Shown: positions 21,799-29,167 of the stretch, piece by piece | Layout: every line of letters starts with the position of its first letter | Numbering within the stretch: position 1 is the first letter of the stretch | Virus record (IMG/VR): IMGVR_UViG_3300023274_000001 | Coordinates: 62,001-126,000 of that record | Origin: a virus | Length of the DNA: 64,000 nt | Strand: one strand, 5' to 3' | Program-made: the position numbers and the translations under genes | The notes under the pieces: generated by a model | Database searches by the model: none | What the model saw: the letters and a program-made list of their open reading frames with translations, nothing else | Told to the model about the DNA's origin: nothing

Positions 21799-24168
21799 TC
21801 AGTAGGGTGAGATCATCTCCTCCTCCCAGTAGTCGTTGTCCTCGACGAGGGAGCTGGCCATCGTCTCGGCCGTCTCGGTCAGAACATCACCCTGGCGAAG
21901 ACCCTCGGCCACCGGGGCGACCGCGTACGCGATGGCGTCGGCGTAGTCGGGGGACTTGCCGTACTCCTTGCGCATCTCCTCCTTGGAGGCGATGAGCAGG
22001 CGGCCGTTCTTGATCGAGTAGAAGACCATCTTCAGGTCGTCGGCGATCAGCTCGTCAGGGTCGATGAACTTCGCCGAGCCGTTGCGCATCTTCTGGCGAA
22101 GCTGCTCGAACCAGTAGGCACGAGCGTTGTAGAAGCCGTAGACCGAACCACCGACATCCGCCGGAGGGGCCGCCGATCCGTGCATCTCGTAGACGGTGAA
22201 CCACGGATCCGGCAGCAGCGTCGCACGGGCGTTCAGGGTGTCGACGACACCGGCACCGAGACCAACGGCGTCGACCCGGATCTCCACCCAGGGCGCCTTG
22301 CGCTCCTCCTTCAGGCGTTCGGCGATCTGGAGTACCTTGTGGGCCGAGGACACCGTGTCGGTCCCTGACCAGGATTCCTCGATCTGCGCGGTCACGCCGG
22401 AGTACGAAGCGACCACCGTCTTGTCAGCACCGAAGCGCGCGACGTCGACACCCAGGCGCAGCACCGAGTACAGCGAAGGCTTCGGAGTCTCGTCGATCGC
22501 GTCGGCCACCAGCGACGGGGCGAACAGCGACGACATGCTCTGCTCGGGGAACTTGGCCAGCACCTTCGCGATGTAGCGCGGGTCCTTCTCGCCCCAGTCG
22601 TCGAGGCGTTCCTGCACCCAGTCACGTGAGACGAGGACTTCGTTCAGGAGCTTGGGCACCGGCTCGCCCGTGAAGTTCGGAGTGCTCGACGCGGGGATCG
22701 AGATCCGATTCCACAGGTGCGCGGTCTTCGACTCCATGAAGTTCTTGCCGAAGTCCGTGTTCCGGTCGTCGGGGTTCCCGATGGCCAGGATGCGGCAGCC
22801 GACGTTCGTGGTGATGGCCTCGACGCCGGTCCAGATCTCCTCGGGAATGCCGCACGCCTCATCCAGGAGGGCCAGTACGTACCGGCGGTGAATACCGTGG
22901 AAGGAGTGGCGGTCGCCCTTGGCGGGCTTTCGGCCGAAGCCGACGATCTGCCCGTCGCCCAGCTTCCACTCATCCGCCTGGGTCACGCGGCCCGGCATCG
23001 GATACTCGCCGCGCAGGGCGTTCGAGTGGTGCTTGCGGATCTCCTCCCAAAGGATCTTGTTGACCTGCGCGTAGGTCGGTGCGGTCGAGACGACGATCGC
23101 CTGACCCGGGGGCTTCGTCGAGACCCACCAGCAGGCCAGCACCGAAGCGATCATCGAATTGTGGGTGGGAATCCCGCGCTCGCCGCAGAGGTACAGGTGG
23201 TCGGGCGAGTCGACCTGGATGCACTGCACGTCCCGCTCACCCACCGGCTTCACGGAGGTGATGCGCCAGCCGTCATCGCCCCAGGACCCTTGCGTCAGCA
23301 GCAGATGCGACAGGGCGATGGCCCGCTGGTTGGCATCCGGAAGAAGGGTCGGAGCGTGAGATCCCATCAGGGCCAGGTGCCGCATCGTGATGCCGTACTG
23401 CCGCTCGCGCCGGTAGATCGTCTGAACGCCCGCCTCGCGCATCCGGGCCCTGACCGAGAAGATCTCCTCCGGCTCACCCTGGCGCGTCTTCCAGAGCAGC
23501 GCGGTGCGCCCGTGGGGATCGAGTCCGCCGCGCTCGGCCAGCAGTGCCTGCATCGCTTCGTCGGCCGTCCACGCGAGTCCGCGCGGAATGATCTCCGGTG
23601 CCCGCCCGGGAACGACGACCGTGCCGGGCCGCAGCTTGGCGATCTGCTTGGTGGTCATGGTCTTCGCCTTGTGCATCCACAACCCGGTCTCCACCGGTAC
23701 GCCCGCCCGGTCGGACTTGAGCTGGATGTCGGCCAGGCCCTGAAGGTCGAGCACTGGCCACAGGTGATCGGCCGAGGCGATGATCTCCTCGCAGGCGCCG
23801 CCCCTCTCCAGACGGACGACGTAACTCTCGGCCTTGTGCTCGCCCGTGACGGCCACCACCTCGACCGGCGAGCCGTCGGAGCCCAGCACCTTCATGCCCT
23901 CGGTGATCTCACCCATCCTCACCGGGCCCGACGGGGTGTGAACCAGTTCGTCCAGCCCGAGCGCCTTGCCGGTGCCGTGACAGGAGGCGACGACCGTGCG
24001 CTTGTTCCGGATGAGAGAGGAGCAGATTTCCTGCTGCTTGCTCCACAGGTGGACGCCGAGAACGTCCCTGGCCCACCCCACCGGATCGTTGACCCATCCG
24101 GCCTGCCGCGCCTGATTGCGGAAGTATGCCTCCGCCTCGGCGGCGATCCGCTCTTCGTGTGAGGACAT
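21799..24168 (-). CDS. terL: Terminase large subunit containing an intein
   Basis: 789-codon precursor; removal of residues 69-337 gives a 520-residue terminase, the usual size. The Walker A motif CHGTGK-S is split by the intein between K68 and S338. The Walker B motif is VLALLDEACG (434-439). The RNase H-like nuclease has LGVDVARFGADKT (about 573), IRVDAVGLGAG (about 632) and a late SPDYADAIAYAV with its Asp. It drives ATP-dependent packaging and cuts concatemers. ATG with AGAAAGGAACGGC; a longer reading frame start at 24207 is unlikely. The candidate small subunit is at 28.1-28.6 kb. Confidence 0.95.
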   Translation of the reverse strand: MSSHEERIAAEAEAYFRNQARQAGWVNDPVGWARDVLGVHLWSKQQEICSSLIRNKRTVVASCHGTGKALGLDELVHTPSGPVRMGEITEGMKVLGSDGSPVEVVAVTGEHKAESYVVRLERGGACEEIIASADHLWPVLDLQGLADIQLKSDRAGVPVETGLWMHKAKTMTTKQIAKLRPGTVVVPGRAPEIIPRGLAWTADEAMQALLAERGGLDPHGRTALLWKTRQGEPEEIFSVRARMREAGVQTIYRRERQYGITMRHLALMGSHAPTLLPDANQRAIALSHLLLTQGSWGDDGWRITSVKPVGERDVQCIQVDSPDHLYLCGERGIPTHNSMIASVLACWWVSTKPPGQAIVVSTAPTYAQVNKILWEEIRKHHSNALRGEYPMPGRVTQADEWKLGDGQIVGFGRKPAKGDRHSFHGIHRRYVLALLDEACGIPEEIWTGVEAITTNVGCRILAIGNPDDRNTDFGKNFMESKTAHLWNRISIPASSTPNFTGEPVPKLLNEVLVSRDWVQERLDDWGEKDPRYIAKVLAKFPEQSMSSLFAPSLVADAIDETPKPSLYSVLRLGVDVARFGADKTVVASYSGVTAQIEESWSGTDTVSSAHKVLQIAERLKEERKAPWVEIRVDAVGLGAGVVDTLNARATLLPDPWFTVYEMHGSAAPPADVGGSVYGFYNARAYWFEQLRQKMRNGSAKFIDPDELIADDLKMVFYSIKNGRLLIASKEEMRKEYGKSPDYADAIAYAVAPVAEGLRQGDVLTETAETMASSLVEDNDYWEEEMISPY
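23158..23964 (-). other. Class 3-type intein in terminase Walker A
   Basis: 269 residues from Ala1 (after GTGK) to Asn269 (before Ser). It lacks a Cys/Ser/Thr at position 1, but has the three residues that define class 3 inteins: Trp69 after the block B His (SADHLWPV), Cys248 in block F (VQCIQVDSPDHLYL) and Thr267 in the C-terminal IPTHN. About 120 residues between splicing blocks show no clear LAGLIDADG motif, so any homing endonuclease is degenerate or of another kind. The insertion point is the active-site loop, a favoured intein site. Confidence 0.88.
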
Positions 24169-24292
24169 GCCGTTCCTTTCTGCTGCGACGCGTACAGCAT
24201 TCCTCACCGGGGAACATTTTCGGTAACCTTGTGATGCCCCACCCGCGCAGCACTGGGCAGTGCGGACTCCACTTCCTGGGGCTGAGACTCAC

Positions 24293-24320
24293 GGGGACCC
24301 GGCCAACTGGCCGGGTCCCC
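24293..24320. terminator. Perfect 12-bp hairpin upstream of terminase
   Basis: GGGGACCCGGCC (24293-24304), loop AACT, GGCCGGGTCCCC (24309-24320). It lies between divergent genes, 20 bases before the plus-strand gene at 24341 and 125 bases before terminase. The AACT loop is the same as that of the hairpin at 40367-40390. Confidence 0.7.
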
Positions 24321-24340
24321 TTCCTCATGGGGAGGCAAGG

Positions 24341-24508
24341 ATGGCTTCTGAACTGGGACGTGTGGCCTATGAGGCATACGGAGAAAGCGTCGGCTGGACC
24401 ACGTTCTCGGGCACTCGGATGCCCACGTGGGAAGAGCAGAATGAACGGCTGAAGCAGGCATGGAACTCGGCCGCCGCAGCCGTGGAAGCGCGAGTGCGCG
24501 AAGAGTAG
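24341..24508 (+). CDS. Hypothetical protein, 55 aa
   Basis: ATG with GGGGAGGCAAGG just after the hairpin at 24293-24320. Reads MASELGRVAYEAYGES, then WEEQNERLKQAWNSAAAAVE, a C-terminal helix. Divergent from terminase. Not recognised. Confidence 0.65.
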   Translation: MASELGRVAYEAYGESVGWTTFSGTRMPTWEEQNERLKQAWNSAAAAVEARVREE

Positions 24509-24577
24509 CGAGTTCCCTGAACTTCCCGCCCCCAATCGGACTTTCCTTTTGCGGCACTCTGTGTCATCCTCAAAAAC

Positions 24578-24949
24578 ATGAGGAATATGTACCCGAAACC
24601 ATGTGGCGTCTGCCAGGGACGGGTGCCAGCCGGAGAGGGCAACGTCCAGGGGTCGCACGCATCCGGCTGGACCGTCACGCATGACGTCTGCCCGCGCGGA
24701 TCGGTCCGTCACGGCCACGCCCAGGCGTACGCGCGCCGGGTGATGGGCGTGCTGCGCCGCAAGGAGTCCACCGCCAACGACATCTCCGAGGCCCTGGCCG
24801 GTCTCGCCGCCCTCATGCGCACGGGATGGACCAGCCGTGAGGGGTGCGAGAAGGTCATCCTCCGGGCCCCGGCGTTCAGTGATCTGGATCGCCTGGAAGT
24901 CGAGGAGATCCTGAACCGGTCCCTCTCCGAGGAAGGAACGCGCTGCTAG
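24578..24949 (+). CDS. Hypothetical protein with CxxC, 123 aa
   Basis: ATG at 24578 without a clear ribosome site (a second ATG is at 24587), so translation may be leaderless. CGVCQGRVPAGEG near the start resembles a half zinc-ribbon; the C-terminal half is helical (ANDISEALAGLAALMRTG). Convergent with the next gene, overlapping it by four bases. Confidence 0.65.
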   Translation: MRNMYPKPCGVCQGRVPAGEGNVQGSHASGWTVTHDVCPRGSVRHGHAQAYARRVMGVLRRKESTANDISEALAGLAALMRTGWTSREGCEKVILRAPAFSDLDRLEVEEILNRSLSEEGTRC

Positions 24950-25137
24950 TCACGCAGCCCAAGAGCATCGAGAAGTTCAGAGAGGGCGGCCTTCTGGTCG
25001 CCCTCTTCTGCTTCTCCGCGCAGTGCGTACGACGCCATGTTCAGCATCGCTCGACGACGGCAGGGCTGGCACTGCCCGCAGGGTACGGCACCGCAGGTTC
25101 GGGGAATGGTGATCGTGCTGACCGGGGCGATATCCAT
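24946..25137 (-). CDS. Cys-rich hypothetical protein, 63 aa
   Basis: ATG with GAAAGAGAGAAACC. Central CGAVPCGQCQPCRRRAML resembles a zinc knuckle; the C-terminal helix ends LLDALGLRD. Convergent with the gene at 24578. Function unknown. Confidence 0.65.
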   Translation of the reverse strand: MDIAPVSTITIPRTCGAVPCGQCQPCRRRAMLNMASYALRGEAEEGDQKAALSELLDALGLRD

Positions 25138-25152
25138 GGTTTCTCTCTTTCG

Positions 25153-25177
25153 TGGAACTTGAATTTGGCCTAGGTCA
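25153..25177 (+). promoter_or_regulatory. TGGAACTT / GGCCTAGGTCA element
   Basis: TGGAACTT (25153-25160) followed by GGCCTAGGTCA (25167-25177), 53 bases upstream of a secreted-protein gene. The same pair of words occurs at 59027-59048, and GGCCTAGG also precedes genes at 41640, 43699 and 52271. Likely a promoter or operator element. Confidence 0.4.
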
Positions 25178-25229
25178 TGTGGTCTGATGGATACAGCACG
25201 TCCCCACTTCGGAGAGGAACCCCGAACAC

Positions 25230-25664
25230 ATGAACAAGACGAGCATCGCGGCCGGTGCCGCCGCCATCGCGCTGACCGGATCCCTCGCCCTCGCGGGCAC
25301 CGCCTCTGCCGACTCCTGCAAGCCCGGCCAGGTGCAGACCGCCTACGGCTGCGGCGACGTGACCGGCGAGATCAAGGGCGAGCAGGGCAAGTCCACCGGC
25401 ATCACCTCCTTCGTCACCCCGGCCGTCGGCGTGGACTTCCGCGACGAGAACGGCAACAAGACGGGCTCCGGCTTCTACCCGGCGAACGGCTTCGAGTACC
25501 TGGGCAAGAAGAAGCACGGCAAGAACGGCGACGGCACGCTCATCCTGGTGCGCCAGATGACCAAGTCCCAGGACGGCGCCAGCATCACCCAGTCCGGCTA
25601 CGGCAACCTCTACAAGGGCTGGATCCCGGTGAAGTACACCCAGCTCCCGTCCATGTTCGACTGA
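25230..25664 (+). CDS. Secreted protein with signal peptide, 144 aa
   Basis: Starts MNKTSIAAGAAAIALTGSLA, a clear Sec signal peptide (basic n-region, hydrophobic core, ASA-D cleavage near residue 28). The mature 116-residue part has two Cys near its start (DSCKPGQVQTAYGCGD), possibly a disulfide, and is Gly/Lys-rich and beta-like. ATG with GGAGAGGAACCCCGAACAC. Phage-encoded export suggests a role at the cell envelope, such as superinfection exclusion or host-surface change. No family recognised. Confidence 0.75.
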   Translation: MNKTSIAAGAAAIALTGSLALAGTASADSCKPGQVQTAYGCGDVTGEIKGEQGKSTGITSFVTPAVGVDFRDENGNKTGSGFYPANGFEYLGKKKHGKNGDGTLILVRQMTKSQDGASITQSGYGNLYKGWIPVKYTQLPSMFD

Positions 25665-25667
25665 CCC

Positions 25668-25898
25668 GTGCAGGTCTCCTGGAGCAAGGCGGCGGCGTTC
25701 GACGCATCCGAGTCCGTGGACTGGAAGCAAGCCGAATCGGAAGCGCTGACGATGTTCGCCGACGACTCGGTTCTGGGAATGGCACGACGGTCCTCCCTCA
25801 ACCTCCTGTCGCTGGAACTTCCCTGCGGCCTGGAGGTGGACTTCGAAGTCGTCGAAGGGGAGGACCGCGTCCATATTCAGTGGGCGGGCCGAGCCTAG
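25668..25898 (+). CDS. Hypothetical protein, 76 aa
   Basis: GTG three bases after the stop of the secreted protein; no good ribosome site, so translation is probably coupled. Acidic, with a helical first half (SKAAAFDASESVDWKQAESE) and beta second half (CGLEVDFEVVEGEDRVHIQW). Convergent with the next gene. Not recognised. Confidence 0.55.
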   Translation: MQVSWSKAAAFDASESVDWKQAESEALTMFADDSVLGMARRSSLNLLSLELPCGLEVDFEVVEGEDRVHIQWAGRA

Positions 25899-26020
25899 CT
25901 TTTCAGCGACGGTCGCTTCACCCATGGCTTCACGGCCGTGCATGACGGCGCCTGGACGGTGCGCCACCAGGGGGCATGGTGCCTCCCGCAGATGCACCGC
26001 CAGCGCGTCATCGTCCACAT
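25895..26020 (-). CDS. Hypothetical Cys/Trp-rich protein, 41 aa
   Basis: ATG overlaps the stop of the upstream gene (ATGA). Sequence starts MWTMTRWRCICGRHHAPWWR and holds CIC and a later Cys; basic C-terminus. Very short, accepted for its coupled start and fit between neighbours. Confidence 0.5.
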   Translation of the reverse strand: MWTMTRWRCICGRHHAPWWRTVQAPSCTAVKPWVKRPSLKS

Positions 26021-26325
26021 CACAGCTCCTTCGAAGTGGCCCCGCTCACGAGCGGGGCCACCGGCTTTTCCGGCCAGTGCCAGGTGCCCGGAGTCGCTTC
26101 GCCATTCAGGGCCAGACCTTCGACGTCGAAGGCGACATCCTTGGCGAACTGGAAGCCTTCGGGGTTCATGACGGTGAGGTGCACGACCCCGGCCGACAGG
26201 TCGACGACCTCGGTGATGGTGGCCGCCCGGCACTTCGACGGGTACTGCTGCACTCCGTCCTGCGGCGCCGAGCCCAGCGACGTGTAGTGCACGGCGCGGC
26301 CGACGGAGGCGATGTCCTTGCTCAT
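26020..26325 (-). CDS. Hypothetical protein, 101 aa
   Basis: ATG overlaps the methyltransferase stop and has CAGGAGATCTC upstream. Beta-rich: VGRAVHYTSLGSAPQDG, AATITEVVDLSAGVVHLTVM, ending in GTWHWPEKPVAPL. This shape is common in actinophage proteins of unknown role (small beta-barrel). No motif for catalysis. Confidence 0.7.
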   Translation of the reverse strand: MSKDIASVGRAVHYTSLGSAPQDGVQQYPSKCRAATITEVVDLSAGVVHLTVMNPEGFQFAKDVAFDVEGLALNGEATPGTWHWPEKPVAPLVSGATSKEL

Positions 26326-26882
26326 GAGATCTCCTGGACGAGGATGTCGCGGGTGTCCCACGGGGTGTGCCGCTTGCGCAGCTTGAAGTTCGCGCCGTCC
26401 TCGCGCAGGAAGGGGATCAGCACCCGGCCCTTGCGGACCTCGCGATGATCGGTGTTCATGTCGTCGCCCATGATCAGGCCAGGGTGCTCGATCAGGTCGA
26501 GCGCGAGCAGGTACTCCCGCATGGTGGCCGCGCCGTCGTTGTCGGCATCCAGGTAGATCACGTCGAACTTCTCGCCGTCGATCTTCAGCTCTTCCATGGT
26601 GGCCACGGAGTCCCCGGCGTAGAAGTCGCAGAAGTTCCCCAGCCCTTCGGAGTCCACGGCACGCCGTGCCTCATGCGGCTCCAGGTCGATGCCGACGTAC
26701 TCGCTCCCTGGATGCTCCTTCAGGAGGCGGGCGAAGGCGAGAGTCGAATGCCCGTCACCCTTCAGGTGGTCGTCGTCGAGATTCCGCAGAACGCCGACCT
26801 CCAGAACGCGTAGGGTTTTCTTGCCCGTACGCTCCATGAAAGCGGGCAGCTCTTCATAGATGATTTCACCGATGGTCGTCAC
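26322..26882 (-). CDS. Class I SAM-dependent methyltransferase
   Basis: 186 residues from a GTG at 26882. Motif I region LRVLEVGV...GDGHSTLAF and the acidic SAM-ribose strand YVGIDLEPHEA are followed by KFDVIYLDADND (motif IV) and LIEHPGLIMGDDM. It resembles the methyltransferase_24/class I family acting on small molecules, sugar or protein. No ribosome site is seen; TATCCT lies six bases before the GTG, so the message may be leaderless. Coupled to two small genes downstream. Confidence 0.78.
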   Translation of the reverse strand: MTTIGEIIYEELPAFMERTGKKTLRVLEVGVLRNLDDDHLKGDGHSTLAFARLLKEHPGSEYVGIDLEPHEARRAVDSEGLGNFCDFYAGDSVATMEELKIDGEKFDVIYLDADNDGAATMREYLLALDLIEHPGLIMGDDMNTDHREVRKGRVLIPFLREDGANFKLRKRHTPWDTRDILVQEIS

Positions 26883-26888
26883 CAGAAG

Positions 26889-26894
26889 AGGATA
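26889..26894 (-). promoter_or_regulatory. -10 element of a leaderless transcript
   Basis: TATCCT on the minus strand, six bases before the GTG of the methyltransferase gene. Same spacing as TAGACT before the M4 peptidase ATG. No clear -35. Confidence 0.35.
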
Positions 26895-26921
26895 CAGCTC
26901 AGCCCCGGAGAGGAGAGAGGC

Positions 26922-27176
26922 ATGGTCAGCGAAACACCCGAACGCGTACACAAGAGCTGCCCGACCTGCACCTGTGAAGAGGTGCGCGAGCGGACCATCG
27001 TGTACCCGCCGAACCTGATCCTCTACGGCGCCTGCGGGGGTGCTGACGGCTGCGGAAAGGTGAAGTGGCAGTCGGAGACGTGGACGCGGCGCAACGGGTC
27101 CTGGACACCCACCAGGAAGACGCACTGCGACTGCTGCCGGGAAGGATGCCACGGCCACACGAGGGAGAAGCGATGA
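26922..27176 (+). CDS. Zinc-ribbon-like protein, 84 aa
   Basis: ATG with CCGGAGAGGAGAGAGGC. Four Cys pairs: CPTCTC near residue 14, CGGADGCG near 41 and CDCCREGCHGH near 70, a likely zinc-binding fold. Divergent from the methyltransferase. Its stop overlaps the next start (ATGA). Confidence 0.72.
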   Translation: MVSETPERVHKSCPTCTCEEVRERTIVYPPNLILYGACGGADGCGKVKWQSETWTRRNGSWTPTRKTHCDCCREGCHGHTREKR

Positions 27177-27400
27177 ACAAGCGGTACCGGAAGGCAATGC
27201 GCCTGAAGTCCCGGCACTACCGGCAGGGACACAACCAGTTCTGCAAGTGCTGGGAACTCTGGCAGAACTTCGGCCTGGCGCTGAAGCGTCGACTGGAATC
27301 CGGCGAGCCCCTGCCGCGCCGCCGGGTCAGGATGAGGACTTCGGAGCCAGCTTCGCCACGTACTGGTGCGAGCACCCCAGCATCGCCGCCACATCCCTGA
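27173..27400 (+). CDS. Hypothetical basic protein, 75 aa
   Basis: ATG overlaps the upstream stop, with GGGAGAAGCG. Basic helical start (NKRYRKAMRLKSRHYRQGHN) with FCKCWELW. Its last 74 bases overlap the convergent HTH gene, so the C-terminal part may be shorter in related phages. Not recognised. Confidence 0.6.
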   Translation: MNKRYRKAMRLKSRHYRQGHNQFCKCWELWQNFGLALKRRLESGEPLPRRRVRMRTSEPASPRTGASTPASPPHP

Positions 27401-27719
27401 CGGTCATCCGCTTCGTGAGGGCGCGGGCCGCAGCACCCATGGCTGCGTCGTAGTGGAACTTGGCATCCCTCAGAGCGGCTTGCCTGTGGTGCACCTCGTC
27501 GACCAGCTCCTGAAGTTCGGCGTCTTCCAGCTTGAGGTCGACGACTACCGAACCCGGTGGCGCACTCAGTGCCATCTCGGCGGCTCGCTGAAGAAGCTCT
27601 TGCGCCTGCTTCCAGGTCTTCCCCATCGAGAGTGCCTGCTTGCCGTCAGGCAGGCCCTGCGTGCTGGTCAGCCAGGAGTCTTCCCCGCGTGTCGCGAGTC
27701 CGTTGACTATCTGCTTCAT
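27327..27719 (-). CDS. HTH DNA-binding protein with coiled coil, 130 aa
   Basis: Residues 35-95 form a coiled coil (KQAQELLQRAAEMALSAPPG, LEDAELQELVDEVHHRQAAL). Residues 103-125 are a helix-turn-helix (KRMTVRDVAAMLGCSHQYVA). Such an arrangement suits a small regulator or a replication/packaging accessory. ATG start with no strong ribosome site. Its end overlaps the convergent gene at 27173. Confidence 0.68.
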   Translation of the reverse strand: MKQIVNGLATRGEDSWLTSTQGLPDGKQALSMGKTWKQAQELLQRAAEMALSAPPGSVVVDLKLEDAELQELVDEVHHRQAALRDAKFHYDAAMGAAARALTKRMTVRDVAAMLGCSHQYVAKLAPKSSS

Positions 27720-27724
27720 GCATT

Positions 27725-28069
27725 CTAGTCAACCGCATGCGACACAGTCTGTCCATTCGGCTCGCGGATGCAGTCGCCGCCGCAGGGGCACGAAGAGATT
27801 TTCTCTGCGCAGCACCGGCAGAAGTACCAGAACGACTCGGGGCAGTCGTCGAAGAGGCCGACCAGCCCCTCCCAGAAGAACGTGATCGAGCAGGTCTCGC
27901 ACTCCATCATGTCGCTCGGGCAGGACACCCCCTTCCGGCGCGGCAGCCAGGCGTTGCTCAGCGAAGGGCAGTCCTGGTCATGTGTCTGGATCAGGTCCCG
28001 CTGGCCGGTGAAGCAGCCACCTCCGTCAGGGTTCTGAGTCCAGCGCTCCACGTACGGATCGAGGGGCAT
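27725..28069 (-). CDS. Cys-rich zinc-binding-like protein, 114 aa
   Basis: ATG overlaps the upstream stop (ATGA). At least a dozen Cys: CPSDMMECETC near residue 60, YFCRCCAEKISSCPCGGDC near 90-105. Likely two zinc sites. It is co-translated with the candidate small terminase. Function unknown. Confidence 0.72.
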   Translation of the reverse strand: MPLDPYVERWTQNPDGGGCFTGQRDLIQTHDQDCPSLSNAWLPRRKGVSCPSDMMECETCSITFFWEGLVGLFDDCPESFWYFCRCCAEKISSCPCGGDCIREPNGQTVSHAVD

Positions 28070-28647
28070 CAGTCGAACTCCTCCATCACGGGCTCCAGCT
28101 CTACCGGCCCGGTGCTGCCGCCACCCACCTTGACGATCGCGGCCGAGTTGCGGGCAATGGCGTCGGCGGCCATGGCGGGAAAGACTTCGCCCCACATCTG
28201 CTCGACCGCCTCCCTCGACTCCTCGGGCAGTATGTCGACGACCTTCTCCAGCATGCCGACCCGGATGGCGTCGATGGCCGTGGTGACGAGCTGGGTCTGC
28301 GCCTGGGTGAGGCGGATCTGCTCGTCGCGCAGGCGGTCCTTCTTCAGGTCCATCAGCTCGGTGATCTCACGGACCGTCTCGATGAGGTTCTTCGCGTTGC
28401 GGCCCTGGGTCAGGAGGTCGCCGTCCATCACCTGCTGCCACAAGGCGCCCAGGATCCGTTCCAGGCGGGCGAGCTGAAGCATGCGCATCTGCACGATGGA
28501 CATCGACGTCGCCTGGTCTTCCAGGTACGTGTTCATCCGCTCGTGGACGGCCTCGATTTCCATCCCGGTACGGGCGGCGATCTGCGCAAGCGTCATGCCC
28601 TGCGCGGCGTAGTCCACCATCACCTGGGCGAGCGAGTCGTGTGCCAT
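28069..28647 (-). CDS. HTH and coiled-coil protein, candidate terminase small subunit
   Basis: 192 residues. N-terminal HTH (DYAAQGMTLAQIAARTGMEI, then AVHERMNTYLED), a central helical oligomerisation part (LQLARLERILGALWQQVMDG, RLRDEQIRLTQAQTQLV) and an acidic C-terminal tail ending in EEFD. This order (DNA binding, helical core, acidic tail for the large subunit) is that of small terminases, and no other candidate is closer to terL. It is 4 kb upstream on the same strand. The call is inference from architecture. Confidence 0.5.
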   Translation of the reverse strand: MAHDSLAQVMVDYAAQGMTLAQIAARTGMEIEAVHERMNTYLEDQATSMSIVQMRMLQLARLERILGALWQQVMDGDLLTQGRNAKNLIETVREITELMDLKKDRLRDEQIRLTQAQTQLVTTAIDAIRVGMLEKVVDILPEESREAVEQMWGEVFPAMAADAIARNSAAIVKVGGGSTGPVELEPVMEEFD

Positions 28648-28690
28648 ACCCTCATCTCCTGAACGTCTGATAAACGCGCAGGCCAGCGCG

Positions 28691-28837
28691 TCATTCCTCG
28701 GTGTCGACGGGTCCGATGATCTGGATGCCGCCCTGGTACTGAGGATGCCTTGCCTGGCTCTGGATCTTCTCGAACCAGATGCGGACCGCCTCGCGTTCCA
28801 TGTCCATCACGACGATGATCTCTCGGGTTTCTGCCAT
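28691..28837 (-). CDS. Hypothetical protein, 48 aa
   Basis: ATG overlapping the end of the upstream membrane-protein gene by 31 bases. Reads MAETREIIVVMDMEREAVRI, then WFEKIQSQARHPQYQG and an acidic end. No strong ribosome site; accepted because of reading direction, GC3 pattern and placement. Confidence 0.55.
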   Translation of the reverse strand: MAETREIIVVMDMEREAVRIWFEKIQSQARHPQYQGGIQIIGPVDTEE

Positions 28838-29088
28838 GAATCCAGACCATCACGGCCCTCGCCGGATTCAGGAGAAACGGGCCTGCGCCACGCACGGAAG
28901 TTCTTCAAATACACCCATCCGTACGCACCGGCCGAGACGAGGAAACCGTACTGTCTCGTACTGATGGCGTACGCGAGCCAGAGCCCCTGCGCACCAAGTC
29001 CGACGGCCCAGCCCCAGGGGCTCTTCCTGCCAGCCAGCCACAGGCCGAAGACGCCCACGGCCGTCAGCACCCAGCTCCACCACTGCAA
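28807..29088 (-). CDS. Small membrane protein (PnuC-like half), 93 aa
   Basis: TTG start with GGGGTGTTGCG, or a GTG eight codons later. Three hydrophobic stretches: WVLTAVGVFGLWLAG, WAVGLGAQGLWLAYAI and GFLVSAGAYGWVYL, followed by a basic KNFRAWRR tail. The spacing resembles half of a PnuC/SWEET-like transporter and a membrane protein family common in Streptomyces phages. Function unknown. Confidence 0.65.
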   Translation of the reverse strand: MQWWSWVLTAVGVFGLWLAGRKSPWGWAVGLGAQGLWLAYAISTRQYGFLVSAGAYGWVYLKNFRAWRRPVSPESGEGRDGLDSWQKPERSSS

Positions 29089-29137
29089 CGCAACACCCCG
29101 ATCTGTTGCCGCGCCGTTCCACGCGCCAACGGAAGTT

Positions 29138-29164
29138 GTTCGGTCCGGCTCCGGGAAACCGAAC
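29138..29164 (-). terminator. Hairpin after the M4 peptidase gene
   Basis: GTTCGGT (29138-29144) pairs with ACCGAAC (29158-29164) with inner GC pairing. On the minus strand it begins four bases after the peptidase stop. Confidence 0.5.
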
Positions 29165-29167
29165 CGG

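Noticed and set aside
23158-23964. Homing endonuclease domain in the intein
   Set aside because: No LAGLIDADG, HNH or GIY-YIG motif could be seen in the central 120 residues, so none is claimed.
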